From: Monoraphidium neglectum
Taxonomy: Eukaryota; Chlorophyta; Chlorophyceae; Sphaeropleales; Selenastraceae
Assembly: GCF_000611645.1 (NCBI RefSeq)
Contig: NW_014012645.1
Coordinates: forward strand, 1 to 16,428
Length of the DNA: 16,428 nucleotides
Direction: 5' to 3'
The position numbers were made by a program, and so were the translations under genes. The notes beneath the pieces were generated by a model. That model ran no database searches. It worked only from the letters and a program-made list of their open reading frames with translations, and was not told where the DNA came from. Shown here in pieces: positions 7,964 through 16,428 of the stretch; position 1 is the first letter of the stretch; the number at the start of each line of letters is the position of its first letter.

Positions 7964-10116
7964 TCACTCCTTGGCCTTCTTGCGCAGCTCCTCGAGCTCA
8001 AGGTCGATCGCGTCCCTGATGGGCTTGCCCTCCGGCAGCGCCGCCACAGGCTGCTTGCTGCCCGCCAGCACACCCCGCTTGAGCGCTGCGAGCTCATCAT
8101 CAACGTTGCCACCCTCCAACGCGGCAAACTTGGACTCCAGGCCGTCGCCCGCCACCAGCATGCCCACCGCCTCGCTCTGCGCCTCCATGGCAATGACCTG
8201 CGGGGCAGGCGGAGTCCGGCCGCGGTGCTTCGGCGTAAGCAGGGGCCAGCATGAGCGGCAGCCGCCAGCAGCATCACCTTGTCTAACAGGCACCTGGCAT
8301 GTAAGCGCACATGTGCACTCCCATTGCTTATCTGCGAGCGCCCTGCCGGTCATCATGCCCTCCACCTGCCCAACCCCATACCTCATGCTGCACCCTTACT
8401 CCCCCCCCCCACAAAAGCCCCCTCACCTTCTCCTCCATCTTGTCAAACGCCACCACGGCGTTGCTGGTGTTGAGCGACCCCATCATCTCCTGCACCTGCT
8501 TGCTGGTCTTGGCGCTGGCCGCGCGCGCCTTGAGCGTGTCCTTCTTGCTCTTGGCCTCGGCGAGCTTGCCCTCCAGGACCTTGGTGTTGGCAATCAGCTG
8601 GTCCGTAGCCTTCTGCTGCGCCTCCAGCTGGATGCGCATGCCCTCAGCGTTGTCCTGTGTGCGCGCGTGAATGTACAGGCGTGGGTGAGGACGAACTCGC
8701 AAGCATGTGTGTGCGTGCTTCGTGGTTGTCTCGATGTGAGTGTGTGTGCGCATGTGTTGTGTCTATGTGTGCATGTGCTTTGCCTGTGTGTGTGGAGATG
8801 ATTCTCTTGACAATCACTCAGCTGGGGTGCAGCCGGGGTGGAGCCCCAGAAAATATTTACTGGTGGAGAGATGCGGCGTATGCACGCACCAAGGCAGCAA
8901 CCTGGTGACGCCCACCTGGAAGGCCTTCCGCCTCTTGAGCGCCTCCCTAGCCAGCTCGTCCTCGCCCTTAGCAACCGCCAGCTCTGCCCGCTTCAGCCAG
9001 TCATCCTATGTGGCGATAATGGTCAGAAGCAGCAGATGTCACGCGAGTGACATCTGCAGCAGATGTCACTCGCGTGATTCTGCGGCGCTCTTTGCCTTGC
9101 AGCTGCTCAGGTGAGCCCGATTGCACGGCATCAGCCACATGCTTTTGGCCATGCATGCTGCCCCAGACCGTACCCTGCCCCTCTCTCCCAAGCACTTACT
9201 GCGGTGGCCTGAGCCTGCTTGTACTTGGCCTCCATCTGCTTCTGAGACGCCATCACCTGTTGGTTGAGCGTGCATGGCAGCAGATTACGGCAACCGTCAG
9301 CCGCGCCACAACGCCTGCTGCAACTGCAGCTGACACTTTTCTTACCCAAACCCTGAGTCCTGCTGCTCCTTGTCAACTTCCTGCAGCAGGTCGCAACCTG
9401 CGGTCTGCGCCGAATGGCCCGGCAGGCATGCAGGCCGGTTTGGTCTGTGGCGTACCTGCGCCGCCGCCTGCCTCATCTTGATGAGGTCCTCCTGCATCTC
9501 ATTCACCACCTGGTCCAGAACCTGAAAGTGATAGATGGTGTGCGGCAGCCGGGCAAGCAAGAGCAATCGAAGTGATGCTCGCGCATGGGATTTCTACTGG
9601 CCCCACCCTGTGGCTGTGTGGGCATCTGAGCCAATGACAACCGCTCTTGAACATCGGCGCCCTCGGGATTTGTGGACACTGCAAAAACTCACCTTCTCAG
9701 GATCCTCAGCAGATGAAACTGTGCATGGAAGGGAATGGAGACAGGCAAAGGGAGGGCCGGCGCATTGGAGAGCGCCATGCAGCGCTTGCAATGCAGCACA
9801 CATATCGCACCAGTGTCCCTCCGACGCGCACGCCGTGAGCAATTGCTGCACGTTCAGGACGGCAAAGGCAGGTTGCCTCCAAAGTCTCGGAGTGGCTTGT
9901 GGGCATGCATGATAGGAGCAACAGCACACGAGAGAGCGTCGAGTACAGCTACTCACCGATCTGCTCCGCATAGCTCTTCACTACGCGAGTAATCCGAGAA
10001 AAAAGGTTTGCCTGCACCACCACGGACCTGCGGCCAGCACGCACAGGCCGGACTGGGGCCACGGCGCGCATGCCGCGCGCCGAAGAGGCCTGGAGACGGG
10101 CACCGCGCAGCTGCAT
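7964..10116 (-). CDS. VIPP1: VIPP1/IM30, plastid PspA-family membrane-remodelling protein
   Basis: VIPP1 is an ESCRT-III-related protein that forms rings and rods on the chloroplast inner envelope and thylakoids and is needed for thylakoid formation and repair. Seven minus-strand exons: 10116-9957, 9718-9693, 9521-9456, 9256-9200, 9005-8916, 8654-8427, 8197-7964, giving 286 aa, the usual precursor length. The start ATG has a strong context (GCCACCATGC). Residues 1-36 are Arg/Ala/Ser-rich and end RRSVVVQA, a typical transit peptide. Then come the amphipathic membrane helix NLFSRITRVVKSYAEQI (37-53), EDPEK (58-62), NEMQEDLIKMRQA, DDWLKRAELAVAKGEDELA, the long coiled coil with KVQEMM-like KQVQEMMGSLNTS, KMEEKVIAME, and a VIPP1-specific C-terminal helix after a linker (AIDLELEELRKKAKE), absent from bacterial PspA. 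Introns 2-6 are phase 0; intron 1 is phase 1. Exon 2 has only 26 nt. Confidence 0.96.
8690..8800. repeat. Degenerate TG-rich tract in VIPP1 intron 5
   Basis: An imperfect GT/TGTG-rich stretch (CA-rich on the VIPP1 coding strand) fills much of the intron between exons 5 and 6 (8655-8915), and CA dinucleotides continue to the CACACAG acceptor at exon 6. It resembles the purer GT tract in the SPO11 gene. Confidence 0.75.
9032..9083. repeat. Compact inverted-repeat pair in VIPP1 intron 4
   Basis: Bases 9032-9057 form a near-perfect hairpin: CAGATGTCAC pairs with GTGACATCTG around a GCGA loop. A second unit at 9059-9083 is close to the reverse complement of the first, with a small change at its end. 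The pair sits about 26 bases from the 3' splice site of exon 5 on the transcribed strand. Confidence 0.9.
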
Positions 10117-11426
10117 GGTGGCAAGCTAGTCGCAAACGCGCAATCGGATGTGTGAAAGTGCTGAACAACGAGTGGAGGGGCAGGAAGGTCCGCTTGCGGC
10201 TAGGCGATCAGCGAAGCAGCGGGCGCATGACGCTGGCCTTCTGGAAGCTCCGCCACTCTCCATGCACGGCTTTGAATGCTCTTCAGCCGGGTGCTGGTGC
10301 ACTGCATGGCGCAACACCTCAAGGAAGCTCAGCTGCCTTGACAGCCGCCGTCTGGTCCGCAGTGGTCAACTCTTGCCCAGGCTGCTTCATACCGTATTTC
10401 GTTTTCTGCACCGTGACTGTGACCCTGCTGATGCAACAAGACCGCAGAGCAGCCACGCTGCATCGTTGTCACCTTTCAGACACGTGTTGCATCCTCAAAT
10501 GTGTATGGAAGTTTCTGCACGCCGTGGCCCTGGAATCAAGCATGGTGGGCGCTTCACGACAGCGGCAGCGAGCGGGAACTGCTTGGTGCCCAATCCTGCA
10601 TCCCTTTTGTCAACAGCATGCAGCATTCCCAAGGCAATGCCGTTGAGCGCAGAGAAATGCAAGGCAATATGCACGGCCATGTAGAGCGCGGTGCATCCCA
10701 GCAAATCGCGGTCTGCAGCTGAGCACAAAATCCCCATTTCGCTGTCTTGGCTGCCATGATCAACAAGCGCCTTGGACTCACTGCCCGCCTCTGCCGCGGG
10801 GACCAAGCATGTGGGTTTTTTTTGCGTCGATTGCATTTTTTGCGACCTTGGTGAGTGTGCAGCCACGGGTGCCGACGTCGCCAACCCCGGCCGCAATGCT
10901 GGCTACCGCTGGGCACAAGAGGTCCCAGATGTACGAACACAAACTTTGAGTGAGTATGCGCCCGACCGCAGCACGCGAGATCGCGTCAGGTACTCGAGCT
11001 TGATAGCTCCCCGTTTCTTTCATAACCAAGACGTTGCCGGCCGCATGCACAGGTAGGCATGAAATGTGACGCTAGTTATGATTGCGCCTGCCCTGCGCGC
11101 GCCAGCGCCCGCATACCAGCTCACCTCAATGGTCCACAGCGCGGGGCGCGACGCACACACCCGCGGAAGCTGCTGAGAGCAGCAACACTATGCTGCATAC
11201 AGCCTCAGTAGCGACTTGACATTGCCGACGGCTCCTGCGTCTGAGCACACAATGGATGAAGCTAAGCCGCAAAGCCGCCACCCAACCTTGCTCTGCTGGT
11301 GCGCGCCAGCGCAGGTGAACCCGAGCGCAGTAATAATCTGCAGTGGGTGAACTTTGAGCACACAGAAGCTGCCCTGCGCCTCCTCGATCAGCCTTGCGGA
11401 AATACGTTGGCTCGCAAGCAGGATCC
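10117..11426. promoter_or_regulatory. Divergent spacer between VIPP1 and the F-box-like gene
   Basis: This 1.3 kb separates two genes that point away from each other and should carry both promoters and 5' UTRs. I see no gene with recognisable domains; the open frames at 10148-10684 (+) and 10778-11050 (-) have no family resemblance. Two T-runs each followed by GCG (10816-10826 and 10836-10844) form a small direct repeat. No TATA box was identified. Confidence 0.5.
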
Positions 11427-13275
11427 ATGCAGACCGACAGCAGCGCCGGCAGCATGCAGCCACAGCAGCGCCCCGCACCCGGCGGCGCAGCGCTGCACCC
11501 GCCGCTCGCCCTGGACGTTTTGCGGCACATTGTGGCGCACGTCAAAGACGGCGCCACCCGCCGCGCGCTTCGGGCCTCCAGCTCCGGCCTGCGCCGGCTG
11601 GTCAACGCGTCGGCTGCTGAGCTGGCGTTCCCCGAGGGCCGCGAGGGCGCCGACGCGATGCGCCACGTTGCAGCGCGCTGCGAGCAGTGGCGCGGCGTGA
11701 GGGTGCTGCGCGTGCGGGGCGCCGGCGCTGAGTCCGTGCGTGCGCTGCTGGATCTACTGGATGCGGCGGCCAGGTGCGCCGGGCAGTTTGGAGGTCGCGC
11801 ATTGGGTGGACGGCTCAGCTGCGACCCGCGCTCGAGCTCACGTTCACGTGGTGTGCGTACTCACGACGACCTCCCCTCACAGTCCACCGCCCTAATCGTG
11901 CTGCTCGCAGGCACTGCCCCGAACTTGATGCTGTGCAGGCCTGGGACATCAGACGCGACTTTGCCACCACGCTGACCGCCCGCGTGGCCACCGGCCAGCT
12001 GGCGAAGCTCGGGACGCTGGACCTCAGCAGCGACCCCTCTCTGGGACCCCTCCTGCTCTCGCCACTGGGCGCGGCGACGTGCCTCACCTCCCTCCGGTTG
12101 ACGGGCCTCTTCCACGAAGCGGGCGAGGCGTGGCTGCCGTCGAGCCTGCGCCGGCTGCGGCTGTACACGCCCCCGGACGAGGGCGCAGGCATGTGCGAGA
12201 CGTCATGGCTGGACAGCGTCGTCGCGTGCACCCGCCTGGAGGCGCTGCAGCTGATTGGGCTGTGTGGACGGGGCCTGAGCATGGACCCTGGAGAAGGGTT
12301 AAATGTCCAGGAGAATGGCGACGGCCTGCAGAAGTTCTACTCTGTGCTTGCGCAGGTGGGACATCAGGCCCATCGGGGTGTGGGCTACGCGGCCATTGCT
12401 TGATTGGCAGGGTTAGGCAGGTTTCCTTGCGCTGCTCGTGCAGGGTCTGCACCCTGCAAACGCCACAGCGACCCAACGCCTCGCCCATCCGCGCCTCTCC
12501 ACAGCTTACTTGCCTCACGGAGCTGAGTGGCGTGGCTGTGCAAAACTCGGACGACGACGCGCCCCACTTTGAAGGCTTCAACACCCAAAGCCTGCTGTCG
12601 TCACTTCCCAAAAGCCTGCGGCGGCTGGCCTTCTACATGAGGCTTGACCACACAAGCACCATGCTACACCCTGCCTTGCACTGCTCTTTGGCCGAGCTCG
12701 GCGATCACGCCGAGTTTCTGGAAGACCTCGCGCTGGCCGAGGTTCCCACGCCAACTCCCACCAAGCCGTTCCCGCGTCTTACCACGCTGCATGTTACGGA
12801 TGCTATTTGGATGATGCCATGCAAGCCAGTGAGAGACATGTTCCCTGCCCTTCGCGACCTGCGAATTGGCAGCACGTGGGACGAATGGGTTGCGATCGTG
12901 CCCTGCCCCACCCTGGCATCGCTCTCCACCCTTGAGCGCCTCTCAATCATGTCTGATGGCACATATGGCAGCGACATCACCTTTACTGGCAGGCTGGGCG
13001 ATCTCGCGGCATGCGGCTCCTTACAGCACTTGCGCCTTGACGGCGTCAAGGACGTAAGCCTCGACAACTTGCTCTGCATTGCGGCGGCGCCCCAGCTGCG
13101 AGAGATCGAGGTGTACGGGTGCAGCTTTGACAAGTTCCTGTCGGCCGAGGCGCTGAGTTCCGCACTGAGGGCGTCCGCGCGGCGCGGGGCCGCTGTGTGC
13201 GGCCTTCATGTGGAGGCTCGCGAGGAGAGGGTGTGGCCGCCGCCCTGCTTGCTCGATTATGAGGATTTCTTTTAG
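11427..13275 (+). CDS. F-box-like leucine-rich-repeat protein
   Basis: Three exons, 11427-11773, 11911-12355 and 12505-13275, with GT-AG introns of phase 2 and 0, give 520 aa. After an 18-residue polar start, residues about 23-70 (HPPLALDVLRHIVAHV.., then ALRASSSGLRRLVN, then a Leu/Phe) follow the spacing of a divergent F-box. The rest is built of irregular leucine-rich repeats such as LGTLDLSSDP, LTSLRLTGL, LRRLRLYTPP, LEALQLIGLC, LRRLAFYMRL, LEDLALAEVP, LTTLHVTDA, LRDLRIGST, LERLSIMSD, LQHLRLDGV and LREIEVYGCSF. F-box/LRR proteins usually act as substrate receptors of SCF ubiquitin ligases; no substrate can be guessed. The first ATG in the frame is 11427; the frame opens earlier only with a TTG. 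No membrane segment or signal peptide is seen. The F-box is weak, so a plain LRR protein is possible. Confidence 0.85.
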
Positions 13276-13318
13276 GGTGCATTGGCACGCTTCTGTGCAG
13301 TTACAAGGGGACTTGACA

Positions 13319-13345
13319 GGGATCGTGATCAATGTTATTGATCCC
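13319..13345. repeat. Short hairpin after the LRR gene
   Basis: GATCAAT (13327-13333) pairs with ATTGATC (13337-13343) around a GTT loop; the flanking GGGATC (13319-13324) can alternatively pair with GATCCC (13340-13345). It lies about 45 bases after the stop codon, in the probable 3' UTR. Confidence 0.7.
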
Positions 13346-13594
13346 AGTTCAGCAAACTGGCGGGCAAGAGGAATTGCGATTGGGCGCAGGCGCCGGGAGG
13401 CCGCAAGAGGAGAATTGGAGGGAGGCAGAAGCGCTGAGAGGGTGCTCTGAGCAGGTTTGACGGCAACGCGAGGCTGGGCTTGGGCCAGGGCGACGACGTT
13501 GCACTATGCAAGGGCAGGCAGCCAGCTTGGCAGTGCAGACACTGCTGATCTCAGCAAAATAAAAACATGTGCTGCCCTAAAATGGCACAATGTG

Positions 13595-13618
13595 CTTATG
13601 CAGACGCAGCTGCATAAG
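13595..13618. repeat. Nine-base-pair hairpin in the spacer
   Basis: CTTATGCAG (13595-13603) and CTGCATAAG (13610-13618) are perfect reverse complements around a six-base loop. The region just before it is AT-rich (AAAATAAAAACA). Confidence 0.75.
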
Positions 13619-14529
13619 GGGTGGGGATGCTGAACCGCGTAGGCTTCTTGCTTTCTGACGCCTTGGCCGTCATTGAATGACGAGCAGCAGGCTGGCTGGC
13701 GCGTGCCCCATCTCACAAGACGGCGTATGTTTGTACCCATCTTGAGATCTTGTAGACATCCATGAGCCTTAATTGTTGGGGCCAGGGGCCGATTATGGGG
13801 GGGGGGTGCCAGCCTGTCAACATCGGTCCTTCCTCCTGGCAAGACAGCGGCCGTCACACAGCAACACGTCCTCGGGGAGCTCAGACTCTCTGGCAACAGG
13901 ACAAGCCATTGGAAGGTCTCGCACGACATAAGGTCATGCCCACTCACACATAAAACACCGGACCCACCCACACATGCACACATTATCTCCCGCCGCCATC
14001 GGCCGGCGAAGGGGGTGAGCTGATGCAAGGTGGAAGTGCTGTGGGCGGCTGAGGGTTGCCCACAGGAAGGCCTCCCTCAGGTGCCCCTGCTGCACCCAAC
14101 CACGGCGTGTCTTGGCCTTCAACCCAGCATCCTTGCATGGCGCAAAGAACAAAGAACACTTGTACTAGCGCAGTCTCGTGCAGCATCACCGTCTTCAGCC
14201 TTTTCATACACCTTGGGTGGCGACGACCGCCTTGATTACTTAAGCTTGAATCAACTTTGAATAGACGCGTGACTTTTGTTCCTTCCAAGGTCAGCACATG
14301 GCGCCAGGGGGTGTGTGGTCGGCCGAGATCAGTTCACTAGCCCGCCGTGTCCTGTGAGGCGGGACGCTTCAACTCGAAATGATTAGACCATAGATGTGGT
14401 GGAATAGGCGATGGTTTGATCCTGCCATGCACTTTGTTGGTCAGCGCCAAGACGTCGAGCGCACAGCGACCCGTTGCACGCCGCCGCTCCCTTGCTGCAC
14501 GTAGGCAAGAGGTGCCGCGCTGCTGGTCC

Positions 14530-14534
14530 TGTAA
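14530..14534 (+). terminator. TGTAA next to the zinc-finger start codon
   Basis: This is the first plus-strand TGTAA after the LRR gene, but it lies only 16 bases before the next start codon, so it either marks overlapping transcripts or is chance. Confidence 0.2.
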
Positions 14535-14550
14535 CTCTTGCTACGCCACA

Positions 14551-16428
14551 ATGGGAAAGAAGGTGGGGGGGAAGCACGCAGCTGGAACGCATACGAGCAG
14601 GCGAAGCGTGCTGTGCAGCTGTGGGGCCAGCCGCCTGCTGTGTCGCAAGCGTGCCCCCAGGTTGAACGACGACGTGTCATGCCGGGCCCATTTCAACCCC
14701 GCAGAAGAAGAAGGATAAGGAAGTGATATTCTGCTTCTACTGCGACCGCACGTTCAACGACGAGAGCACGCTGGTGCAGCACCAGAAGGCGAAACATTAC
14801 AAAGTAAGCAAGGGAGGGGGGAGCGGCTGCGGACAACACCAGCGGGGTCACATGTGCCATCATAGACCCCAAGGGGCGCACAACCGCGAAGAAAACGCAC
14901 GGAACCCTCCATCTACGCGCCAGCCGCGAGGCACTCGCTGCCAGGCGCCCGGCACTCGCGGCTTGTCAACTTGGGGCGCACAACCAGCGGCAGCAGCCCC
15001 CAGCGGCCGAGCCCCGCCCACGCGCGCCCCCGGCCCCGCAGTGCCCGGACTGCCACCGGAAGCTCAACACATCGCGGGGGCTGTCGGTGCACGCCTACCA
15101 GGTCCACAAGCTCACCATCAACGCGTGAGCCACCAGAGCCCGCCAGGACGCCCTCCCACTCCAATCGCGACTGCGCAGCCGCACGTGCCGGCAGCCAGTT
15201 GTGAAGAGCACGCGGGCGCGCGCTTGCAATGGCCACCCCTCATGCGTAATGATATCCGCGCTGCAGCAGGCGTGACAGCGGTTGTTTACCCTTATTCCTA
15301 ATTGCGGAAGGGCGACTGCTTGCGCCGCGCCGCTCCCCTCTCCTTAGGGTGCCTGGCGCCAAGCCAGGGCGGGAAAGCATGGACCGGGAAATCTTCGGCA
15401 TGAATGGCGTGCCAGACGGCGCCGAGCCCGGCAAGCCCTTCGGCGAAAACGGTGGGCGGGGGCCGCCTGGGCTTGACGAGCGTGCGTCCCGCACAGAGCG
15501 AGGGGGGTGCGGGGCTGCCTCCGCTCGCGGAGTGATCGGCCGCGTGCAGCTTCCCTAACTCTATCTAGCAGCCGGAGAGATTGGAATTGTGTCTGATCCG
15601 GTTTCGTATTGTTCCCTTTGTTTGTTGACTCAGATGGTGAGGAGCCGGAGAGCAAGAAGCCCCGCACCGACGAGCCCCCAGCCGCGGGCCTCGGCGCCGT
15701 CGCCGCGGCCCCGGCGGCCCCCATGGCGGGCGCCTACGGCGCGGCGGCGGCGCCGCCGCCCATGGGCTACGGCGCGCCCCCGGGCATGAGGCCGCCGGGG
15801 ATGCCGCCCATGGGCATGGGGATGGGCATGCCCCCGCAGGGGATGCCGCGGCCGCCGTACCCGGGGATGCCCGGGGCGCCGCCGTCGCCGTACCCAGGGT
15901 GAGCTGGCGGCTCTGGACGCAGCCCAGGAGCTGCTGTGGGGATGCACTGGGGTGGCGGCCAGCTGTTGTGGGAATGCATCCGCTGTTTTGGGGGCGCGGT
16001 GCCCATGCAGCACAAGGAAGGGAATGCACAGCGCAACAGGCGGCTGCTGAATTCAGCCGACAATGCACGTCAGTGCGGGTTTGGTCAGACCTTACCCGCT
16101 CCCCGGCGTCCTGTTTTGTTCCGCTTACGAGGTCACTCTTTTCCCAGTCACGTGTGCTCAACCCCTGATGCTCCCCATTCCAATGGCAGGTACGGCCCGC
16201 CGCGGCCGTACGGCATGCCCCCCTATGGGGGCCCGCCGCCGCCGCCCCTGATGGGTGGCATGCCGCCCCGAGGCGGCCCCGGCGGCCCCCTGTTCCCTAT
16301 CGGCGGCCCCCACGGCGCGCCGCCGGGACCCGGCGCGCCGCTCTTCCCCATCGCGGGCGCGCAGCCGCCGCCGCCGGCGGGCGCGCCCGGCGGCGCGGCC
16401 AACGGCGCAGCGTCGGCGGGGGCAGCGG
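14551..16428 (+). CDS. ZNF207/BuGZ/SUF4-type double zinc-finger protein, 5' part
   Basis: Exons 14551-14562, 14705-14803, 15042-15124, 15348-15451, 15634-15898 and 16190-16428 (open at the window edge) join in phase through GT-AG introns to 267 visible residues. The first coding exon is only MGKK. Two tandem C2H2-like fingers follow: C14-C17-H30-H35 and C38-C41-H54-H59, both spaced C-x2-C-x12-H-x4-H, with the family block QHQKAKHYKCPDCHRKL. Next is AVPGAKPGRESMDREIFGMNG (65-85), equivalent to the conserved segment after the fingers in animal ZNF207 and plant SUF4, then a small basic stretch ESKKPRTDE and long Pro/Gly/Met-rich low complexity. Animal BuGZ binds Bub3 and microtubules at kinetochores; plant SUF4 activates FLC transcription. 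Which role holds in an alga is unknown. The start context CCACAATGG is good. Any Bub3-binding GLEBS motif would lie beyond the window or has been lost. Confidence 0.93.

Larger units (their letters stand above)
13276..14550. other. Spacer between the F-box-like and zinc-finger genes
   Basis: This 1.27 kb should contain the 3' UTR of the LRR gene and the promoter of the zinc-finger gene. I recognise no protein-coding gene; a 174-codon minus-strand frame (13504-14028) has no family and unconvincing composition. Visible local structure consists of two hairpins (13319-13345 and 13595-13618) and a run of ten G (13797-13806). The first plus-strand TGTAA is not reached until 14530. Confidence 0.5.

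Noticed and set aside
9032..9083. Repeat pair considered as a CRISPR repeat
   Set aside because: Only two adjoining inverted units, no spacers, and the setting is a eukaryotic intron.
10148..10684. 178-codon plus-strand frame in the divergent spacer
   Set aside because: No recognisable motif and out of place between two promoters; likely chance in GC-rich DNA.
13504..14297. Minus-strand frames in the spacer, one with a signal-peptide-like stretch, and a minus-strand TGTAA at 13305-13301
   Set aside because: No domain, two overlapping frames without a preferred one, and no splice model; could be revisited with RNA data.

Overview
The window is nuclear DNA from a GC-rich, intron-dense eukaryote, most likely a chlorophyte green alga. 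The evidence is a plastid-targeted VIPP1, a plant-type SPO11, an Rh-type ammonium/CO2 channel, short exons with GT-AG introns throughout, and TGTAA (the green-algal polyadenylation signal) downstream of VIPP1. Species cannot be fixed from the sequence alone. All gene models below were built by hand from reading-frame continuity, splice consensus, intron phase and remembered family motifs.

Layout from left to right. (1) 1-1057 (+): the 3' end of an Rh-family gene, two exons. (2) 1058-2973: about 1.9 kb with no recognisable gene. (3) 2974-3531 (+): a weak, low-complexity candidate ORF with a CAG tract. (4) 3685-7249 (-): a complete SPO11 gene, eight exons, 596 aa, encoding the meiotic double-strand-break transesterase. 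It carries a long acidic N-terminus and an Arg/Gly-rich insert, and a (GT)37 microsatellite sits against one of its splice sites. (5) 7250-7600: a visibly AT-richer spacer upstream of SPO11. (6) 7964-10116 (-): a complete VIPP1/IM30 gene, seven exons, 286 aa with plastid transit peptide, including a 26-nt microexon; its likely polyA signal is at 7620-7624. (7) 10117-11426: a 1.3 kb divergent spacer. (8) 11427-13275 (+): an F-box-like leucine-rich-repeat protein, three exons, 520 aa. (9) 13276-14550: spacer with two small hairpins. (10) 14551-16428 (+): the 5' part of a ZNF207/BuGZ/SUF4-type double zinc-finger gene, six exons visible, open at the right edge.

The genes do not form a pathway: membrane gas/ammonium transport, meiotic recombination, thylakoid membrane maintenance, probable ubiquitin-ligase substrate recognition and a mitotic/transcription zinc-finger protein simply sit side by side, as is normal in a eukaryotic nucleus. 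VIPP1 and the F-box gene are divergent and could share a promoter region; SPO11 lies tail-to-head behind VIPP1. I found no evidence of a new multi-gene system. The points worth a second look are mostly architectural: repeats and hairpins next to splice sites, the SPO11 extensions, a microexon, and the unexplained left-hand spacer.
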